A stretch of 35,324 bases of DNA from Alphaproteobacteria bacterium. Lineage in GTDB: Bacteria; Pseudomonadota; Alphaproteobacteria; Reyranellales; Reyranellaceae. The DNA is taken from contig JAHCJT010000010.1 of NCBI GenBank assembly GCA_026126245.1, positions 1 to 35,324 on the forward strand, given 5' to 3'. The translations under genes were made by a program, and so were the position numbers. The notes below the pieces were generated by a model. It saw only the letters and a program-made list of their open reading frames with translations, made no database searches and was not told the DNA's origin. Below are positions 31,043 to 35,324 of the stretch, piece after piece (within the stretch, counting starts at the first letter, position 1; each line of letters begins with the position of its first letter).

Positions 31043-32206
31043 ATGGCCGATCCGGTCAACATGAACAGCGGCAGCCAGGGCGGCAACGACAACAGGAAGG
31101 GCAATGCCGGCCTGAAGGCGGTGGGATTCGTCGCCGGCGGCATCCTCTTGCTGCTGATCGGTCTGGGGCTGGGCTGGTACTTCTTCTACCGGGTGCAGGT
31201 GAACGTCACGGTGCAGGCGCCACCCGCGCCGCCGCCGCCGCCCGCGTCCAAGCCCGATCCGGCCGCGGTGCGGGCGCTTGAGGAGGCGCTGGAAAAGCAG
31301 AAGCAGAGCAACAAGGCGCTGGAGGACCAGATCGCCAAGTTGCGCGATGCGCTGCAGGGCAACGTTTGCACCATCACCGACCCGCGCGGGCTAGGCATCA
31401 CGCCGCCGGCGCCCGGCGGGACCCCGTCCGGTCCGCAGTCGCCGGCGACGCCTGGCGTCGCGCCCGGGACCAAAGGCACTGCCGTCGAACCCAAGCCCGG
31501 GACACCGCCGACCGGAACCGCCGCGGATCTCGTGCCGGTGCTGGAAAACGCCACCGTCCTGATCCTGGCGCCGACGCAGCAGGGCGGTCTGAGCGCCGGT
31601 TCCGGCTTTTTCGTGACCGCCAATACGGTCGTCACCAACAACCACGTCGTGCGCGGCGCGGTCGACGGCCACGTCTTCCTGACCAGCCGCAAACTCGGCA
31701 CCGTCATGGACGGCGCGGTAGTGGCTGGCGTCGGCGGCGGCACGCCGACGCCGGGCAGCGCCGACTTTGCTGTCGTGCGGGTTTCCGAGGCAGTGCCGGC
31801 GCATATCCGGCCGCTCGGCCTGTCGGTCGAGCCCGGCGCGCTGAAGGACGTCGTCGCGGCCGGCTACCCCGACGCCGTGCTGCGCAACGACCGGAACTGG
31901 ATCGACCTGCTGAAGGGCGATCCCAGCAAGGCGCCGGAACTGATCGTCACCAAGGGCAGCATCAGCGCCATCCAGAACCGCGAGACCGGTCTGCCGTCCA
32001 TGCCGCATACGGCGAATATCTCGGGCGGCAACTCGGGCGGGCCGCTGATCGACATGTGCGGTCGCGTGGTCGGCATCAACACGTTCGTGTCACGCGCCGA
32101 AGCCGGCGCCGGCGGGCTCTTCGCCCTGGGCGCCACGGGCATTTCCAAGTTCCTGCGCGACAACAACGTGGCGTTCGACTGGACCGAGGCACCTTGCGCC
32201 AAGTAG
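31043..32206 (+). CDS. Membrane-tethered trypsin-like serine protease with coiled-coil and Pro-rich linker
   Basis: This 387-residue protein has, in order: a short polar cytoplasmic tail; one transmembrane helix (about residues 26-50, GFVAGGILLLLIGLGLGWYF); a Pro-rich run (60-69); and a coiled coil (about 75-105, LEEALEKQKQSNKALEDQIAKL). A Pro/Gly/Thr linker follows, and then a trypsin-like domain (about 160-385). The triad is clear: His201 in NNHVVRG, Asp241 in SADFAVVR and Ser331 in GGNSGGPL. The protease domain should sit in the periplasm on a stalk. No PDZ domain is present, unlike DegP/DegS. It is convergent with two coiled-coil lipoproteins 31 bases away. I infer a role in processing or sensing cell-envelope proteins, but the substrate is unknown. 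Confidence 0.88.
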   Translation: MADPVNMNSGSQGGNDNRKGNAGLKAVGFVAGGILLLLIGLGLGWYFFYRVQVNVTVQAPPAPPPPPASKPDPAAVRALEEALEKQKQSNKALEDQIAKLRDALQGNVCTITDPRGLGITPPAPGGTPSGPQSPATPGVAPGTKGTAVEPKPGTPPTGTAADLVPVLENATVLILAPTQQGGLSAGSGFFVTANTVVTNNHVVRGAVDGHVFLTSRKLGTVMDGAVVAGVGGGTPTPGSADFAVVRVSEAVPAHIRPLGLSVEPGALKDVVAAGYPDAVLRNDRNWIDLLKGDPSKAPELIVTKGSISAIQNRETGLPSMPHTANISGGNSGGPLIDMCGRVVGINTFVSRAEAGAGGLFALGATGISKFLRDNNVAFDWTEAPCAK

Positions 32207-32237
32207 GGCCTGTGCGGCACGAGCGGGCGCCTGGAGA

Positions 32238-32741
32238 TCAGGACCGGGCGCCGGCCGCCTGGTCGATGGCGCGTTCCAGCAGCTGCTTGCGCTGATTGAG
32301 CTCTTGCAGCCGGCGACGCTTTTCGGCGTCCGCCAGCGTCGGGTCGTTGTTGACCTGGTTGCCCGAGGCCTGCAGGGCGTCCAGCTCCCGCGCGAGGCGG
32401 CGCAACTCGGCGATGTTCTGCCCGCGGGTCGCTTCGGCGGCCGCGAGCTTGCCGCGCAGGCGGGCAATTTCGCTATTGAGTGCCGCGTTCTGGCGTTGCA
32501 GGGCGGCTTTTTCGCCGGCGACCTGCTGGCGTTCGGCGCCGGTCCGGGCGGCGTCGGCCTGAAGCTGCTGGTTGCGCTGCTGCTCGGCCGCCAGTGTGTC
32601 GCGCCGCGCCTGGGTCTGGCGGTCATAGGTGCCGCTGCTGAGCCCGCTGACGCCGCCGAAGAAGCCGCCGCGGCTGGGGTCGTCATTGGTGCAGGCGGCC
32701 GCGCCGAGGACGAGCGCGACAACGAGGATCGGCTTGCGCAT
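32238..32741 (-). CDS. Coiled-coil lipoprotein of unknown function
   Basis: This 167-residue protein has a lipoprotein-like signal (MRKPILVVALVLGAAAC; Cys17 would be lipidated, though the -3 position is Ala, not Leu). A short Gly/Ser stretch follows, then an almost continuous heptad-rich coiled coil (about residues 40-165). It contains EQQRNQQLQADAAR, QVAGEKAALQRQNAALNSEIARLRGKLAAAEA and RRRLQELNQRKQLLERAI. Thus it is predicted to be a membrane-anchored periplasmic rod. I do not recognise a named family. The ATG has GGAGACC upstream. It lies 19 bases after the glycine-zipper protein gene and is probably in one operon with it and with the FGE-like gene. Confidence 0.82.
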   Translation of the reverse strand: MRKPILVVALVLGAAACTNDDPSRGGFFGGVSGLSSGTYDRQTQARRDTLAAEQQRNQQLQADAARTGAERQQVAGEKAALQRQNAALNSEIARLRGKLAAAEATRGQNIAELRRLARELDALQASGNQVNNDPTLADAEKRRRLQELNQRKQLLERAIDQAAGARS

Positions 32742-32760
32742 GCCTGGTCTCCGTCTGGGC

Positions 32761-33492
32761 TCAGCCGGTCTTGGTGATCGCGATGGCGCCGTTCAGCTCG
32801 GCGAGCTGCGCCTCGAGCGCGGCGATCTGGCGGTTCAGCCGAGCGATCTCGGCGTCCATCGCCGCCGTGTTGGCGCCCGGGTTGTCGGATTTGGCCGCGT
32901 TGCGCGCCTGCACGTAGTCGTTCTGCCGTTCGCGCAGGCGGCCGATCGTCTGCTGGATGTGGGCCGCATCTTGCTGGGCGGTCGACACGCGGCGGTCGAG
33001 ATCGGCCTTGGTCGCCTGGCGGGCGTTGTATTCGCCGCGCAGCCGCGCTAGTTCCGCCTTGTCCTGGGCGACAACGGTGCGCGTATTGGCGATGTAGGCT
33101 TCGAGCTTGGCGTTATCGTTGCGCACATCGGCCGTCATCGCGTCCAGCCGCTGGTTCTCGTTGACGTATTGCTCCTTCTTCTTGGCCACGTAGTAGCCGG
33201 CGGCGCCGCCGACCAGCGCGCCGGTGCCGGCGCCGATCAGTGCGCCTGCCGCCCGGTTGTGCCGGCCGGCGGCCAGCGCGCCGATCAGGCCGCCGACCAG
33301 GGCGCCGGCAACCGCGCCCTCGCCGATGGTGCGGTTGAAATCCTCGTTGGCGCGCAGCCGGCGCTGCTCGGGCGTCAGATACTGGTCGTCGGCGTAGGTG
33401 CCACCGGAGGTGACGCAGCCGCCCAGCGTGGCGGCGCAGATCATGGCGGCGATCGTCGATCGCACGGCGCGGGGGCGAAAGACGGCATACAT
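32761..33492 (-). CDS. Glycine-zipper, coiled-coil lipoprotein
   Basis: This 243-residue protein has a lipoprotein signal with lipobox LGGC (Cys about residue 26). A glycine-zipper hairpin follows (about residues 56-101), with repeated small-residue spacing (GEGAVAGALVGGLIGALAAG, then AAGALIGAGTGALVGGAAGYYVA). A long coiled coil runs from there to the end (KKKEQYVNENQRLDAM..., RLNRQIAALEAQLAELNG). Glycine zippers of this kind insert into or pack on membranes, as in the 17-kDa-antigen and OmpA-associated lipoproteins. The start is the ATG at 33492; a GTG one codon upstream is possible. It sits 12 bases downstream of the FGE-like gene and 19 bases before the next lipoprotein gene. It is probably an outer-membrane-anchored structural partner. 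The exact role is unknown. Confidence 0.85.
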   Translation of the reverse strand: MYAVFRPRAVRSTIAAMICAATLGGCVTSGGTYADDQYLTPEQRRLRANEDFNRTIGEGAVAGALVGGLIGALAAGRHNRAAGALIGAGTGALVGGAAGYYVAKKKEQYVNENQRLDAMTADVRNDNAKLEAYIANTRTVVAQDKAELARLRGEYNARQATKADLDRRVSTAQQDAAHIQQTIGRLRERQNDYVQARNAAKSDNPGANTAAMDAEIARLNRQIAALEAQLAELNGAIAITKTG

Positions 33493-33504
33493 CACGAGTC
33501 TCCC

Positions 33505-35097
33505 TCAGGGCAGCGCGATTATGTCCTTGAACCAGGCATCCGGCTGCACACCGGACGATTTCCGGTAGGCCGATGCGTGAGCGGCGACCAGCTTGGCAAG
33601 CGGTTCCAGGTGGGTCGCGCCGCTCTTCTCGAATTCCAGCTTCAGAGTGCCCAACTGCTGCTCGACTGTCGAGTCGTTGAAGTCCTGCGCGATCTGCACC
33701 ACGGTGTCGGCGTAGTAGCGAACGTTGGCCTGCAACGTGGCGTTGAGCACCTTCAGCCGCGCGTCCAGGGCCGTGACGTTCATGCCGGCTTCCTTCTGCG
33801 TGTCGCGGCTCTTCTGCACCTGGTCCAGGAAGCGACGGTCGCTGCGCAGCTTGTCGCCGAGGAAGGCCGCCAGTCGCACCAGGCTGCGCGCGGCGCGGCC
33901 GCGCAGATTGGCTTCCTCGTCGATGCGCTTGGCATACTCGCGCTGCAGCGCCGCCAGACGCGAGCGGATGTCGGCGTCGGTCGTCGCCTTGATGATGGTC
34001 TGCAGCTCGGCCAGCGGATCGCTTTGCGCCACATCGCCCGACCGCAGCGCCTCGGCCTTGGGCAACGCCGCCCACGCCTTCTTGACCGCCTCGTAGCGCG
34101 CCGGTGAGGGAATCACGGGCGCGACCAGGGCGAGGCGAAAGCCGACGGTCGGCACGCGGCGCGGACCGTTGGCGTCGAACGGCAGCAGCTCGTTGCGGTA
34201 CGCCGACCGGACATCGGCCTCCGATGTCTGGTAGTTGCCGCCCTTGATCACGAAGCCGCCGGCCTGGCCGTGCAGGCGCGCCAGCTTGTTGAGGCGAAAG
34301 GGGTCGAGCACGATCTCGTCGACGTTGCCCAGCATGTCGTGCAGGCCGAGCGGGTTGGGCTTCAGGGCGCCGACAAGCTGCAGCTCGCCGTTCGACGATT
34401 TCTGGCTGCGGTACCAGACGTATTTCTCCATGCCGTCCGCCATCGGGAAGGTCTTCTCCTCGAATTCCGACGGCGATACCGCGATGCCGCCGCGGGCGGC
34501 GTATTCCCATTCCGCCTCGGTCGGCAGACGCAGGAAGCCCGGCAGGGCGTCCTCGCGCGGCAGCTTCTCGCGGGCGTTCTTCAGCAGCCATTCGGTGTAG
34601 AGCTGCGCCGCCTGCACGGCGTCGAACCACGTCATGCCGGTGGCCGGCCGCAGGCCGCCGCGGGTCGGCGCGACGCAGGTACCGGCCAGCGCCTTCATCT
34701 GCAGTTCGGTGGTTTCGTACTTGGCCAGATAGTAGGAGCGGCGGCCCTTGTCCCTGGCGTCGCTGAAGGCGCCGTCGATGTAGTCGTAGCGACTGCCTTC
34801 GGCGAAAGCGAAGCGCTCATCGGTACCGCCGACTACGATCTTGCGGTCGGCCAGCGCCGCCTCGTGCGGCACATCGATGCGGCGGAACACCATCGCGCCG
34901 CCACACGGCATGGGCAGCACCAGATCGCCCGACGCGGGTTGCGGATTGTAGAACCGCTCCGCCCAGGGCTGCGGCCTGGACTGGCCGTACACCGGCCCGG
35001 CCAGGGTCAGGACGGCAGCAAGCAGCGCCGCGGCGGCGCGCCAACGCGCCGACTCGCGCCGTGGCACGAAGTTCGTCCGGAATGAGTCCTGACCCAT
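33505..35097 (-). CDS. Secreted FGE-sulfatase-fold protein lacking the catalytic cysteines, with helical C-terminal domain
   Basis: This 530-residue protein has a signal peptide (RRESARWRAAAALLAAVLTLAG, cleavage near VYG-Q). A domain of the formylglycine-generating-enzyme fold follows (about residues 85-325), seen in YLAKYETTELQMKAL, MTWFDAVQAAQLYTEWLL, RLPTEAEWEYAARGG, GLHDMLGN and VGFRLAL. A mostly helical, coiled-coil-like C-terminal part runs from residue 330 to the end. In the FGE core GG-Y-x-C-x4-C the cysteines are replaced (GGNYQTSEADV), and the usual GNVWEW reads GNVDEI. Formylglycine formation is therefore unlikely, and a binding or structural role fits better. The ATG at 35097 gives a normal signal peptide. 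An in-frame ATG at 35151 adds 18 residues; neither start has a clear binding site. It heads an operon with two lipoproteins. Confidence 0.85.
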   Translation of the reverse strand: MGQDSFRTNFVPRRESARWRAAAALLAAVLTLAGPVYGQSRPQPWAERFYNPQPASGDLVLPMPCGGAMVFRRIDVPHEAALADRKIVVGGTDERFAFAEGSRYDYIDGAFSDARDKGRRSYYLAKYETTELQMKALAGTCVAPTRGGLRPATGMTWFDAVQAAQLYTEWLLKNAREKLPREDALPGFLRLPTEAEWEYAARGGIAVSPSEFEEKTFPMADGMEKYVWYRSQKSSNGELQLVGALKPNPLGLHDMLGNVDEIVLDPFRLNKLARLHGQAGGFVIKGGNYQTSEADVRSAYRNELLPFDANGPRRVPTVGFRLALVAPVIPSPARYEAVKKAWAALPKAEALRSGDVAQSDPLAELQTIIKATTDADIRSRLAALQREYAKRIDEEANLRGRAARSLVRLAAFLGDKLRSDRRFLDQVQKSRDTQKEAGMNVTALDARLKVLNATLQANVRYYADTVVQIAQDFNDSTVEQQLGTLKLEFEKSGATHLEPLAKLVAAHASAYRKSSGVQPDAWFKDIIALP

Positions 35098-35176
35098 GTC
35101 GACAACTCGCAGGGTGGGGGAGAAATGTGGACGATTCCGGGGCTCGATCATGGCGATTCGGGGATGGATACGAACT

Positions 35177-35324
35177 TCACGGCAACTTCATCCCGCGTGC
35201 CGCCATCACGCTGCGCAAGCGGTCGGGATAGTCGGTGATCAGCCCGTCGACGCCCCACTCCATCAGACGGGCCATGTCGGCGCGCGCGTTGACGGTCCAC
35301 GGCAGGACCTTCAGGCCCAGCGCC
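35177..35324 (-). CDS. Glycerophosphodiester phosphodiesterase, C-terminal fragment
   Basis: Only the last 49 codons and the stop are in the window. The gene starts beyond the right edge. The visible end reads [21 protein letters not shown] then [15 protein letters not shown]. This is the diagnostic last beta strand and loop of GDPD-type phosphodiesterases (V-x-x-WTVN...GVDGIITDYP), which hydrolyse glycerophosphodiesters to glycerol 3-phosphate and an alcohol. The stop at 35177-35179 lies 25 bases from the longest possible start of the FGE-like gene, so the two may be in one transcript. The localisation cannot be judged without the N-terminus. Confidence 0.85.
   Translation of the reverse strand, partial: ALGLKVLPWTVNARADMARLMEWGVDGLITDYPDRLRSVMAARGMKLP

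Overview
The window is GC-rich throughout and densely coded, with third positions almost always G or C. The gene content points to a free-living, heterotrophic alphaproteobacterium (Hyphomicrobiales/Reyranellales/Rhodospirillales type): orphan Bug-type (TctC) solute receptors, a TRAP transporter, a two-subunit molybdenum hydroxylase, a TauD-type dioxygenase, a DUF6880 protein, and several acyl-CoA and sugar-acid enzymes. The taxonomic guess comes from family content only. I see no rRNA, tRNA, CRISPR, insertion sequence or phage gene.

Layout. 1-1420 (minus): the start of a luciferase-like monooxygenase and an Old Yellow Enzyme. 1560-6540 (plus): class II aldolase, ketopantoate-reductase-like protein, Bug receptor, 6-phosphogluconate dehydrogenase and gluconokinase, which reads as a sugar-acid catabolic run. 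6639-8368 (minus): crotonase-fold protein and a second Bug receptor, divergent from an RraA-like protein (8502-9188). A palindromic repeat element (9213-9347) separates this from a minus-strand block of acyl-CoA ligase, GFA/CENP-V-type zinc protein, a frameshifted acyl-CoA dehydrogenase and a DUF6880 protein (to 14347). 14548-18359 (plus): xanthine dehydrogenase-type xdhA-xdhB. 18469-20996 (minus): a small unknown protein, a frameshifted serine hydrolase and an IclR regulator that is divergent from a TauD-type dioxygenase (21092-21922). 22085-26293 (minus): thiolase, small GNAT, DUF1028 protein and a gamma-glutamyltransferase-family protein. 26482-30898 (plus): TRAP receptor, small and large permeases, then an enolase-superfamily enzyme, with hairpins after the receptor and after the large permease. 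31043-35324: an envelope-looking group made of a membrane-tethered trypsin-like protease (plus) convergent with two coiled-coil lipoproteins, a secreted formylglycine-generating-enzyme-like protein lacking the catalytic cysteines, and the end of a glycerophosphodiester phosphodiesterase (all minus).

The genes mostly import and break down small organic acids: Bug and TRAP receptors capture carboxylates, and 6-phosphogluconate, purine and acyl-CoA enzymes process them. The least familiar part is the right-hand envelope module. Two genes (acyl-CoA dehydrogenase near 12.3 and 12.75 kb, serine hydrolase near 19.3 kb) carry single-base indels whose correct frames can be reconstructed exactly or nearly so. 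They are either recent pseudogenes or sequence errors. Candidate operators (perfect or nested inverted repeats) lie at the IclR/TauD, TRAP and xdh promoters.
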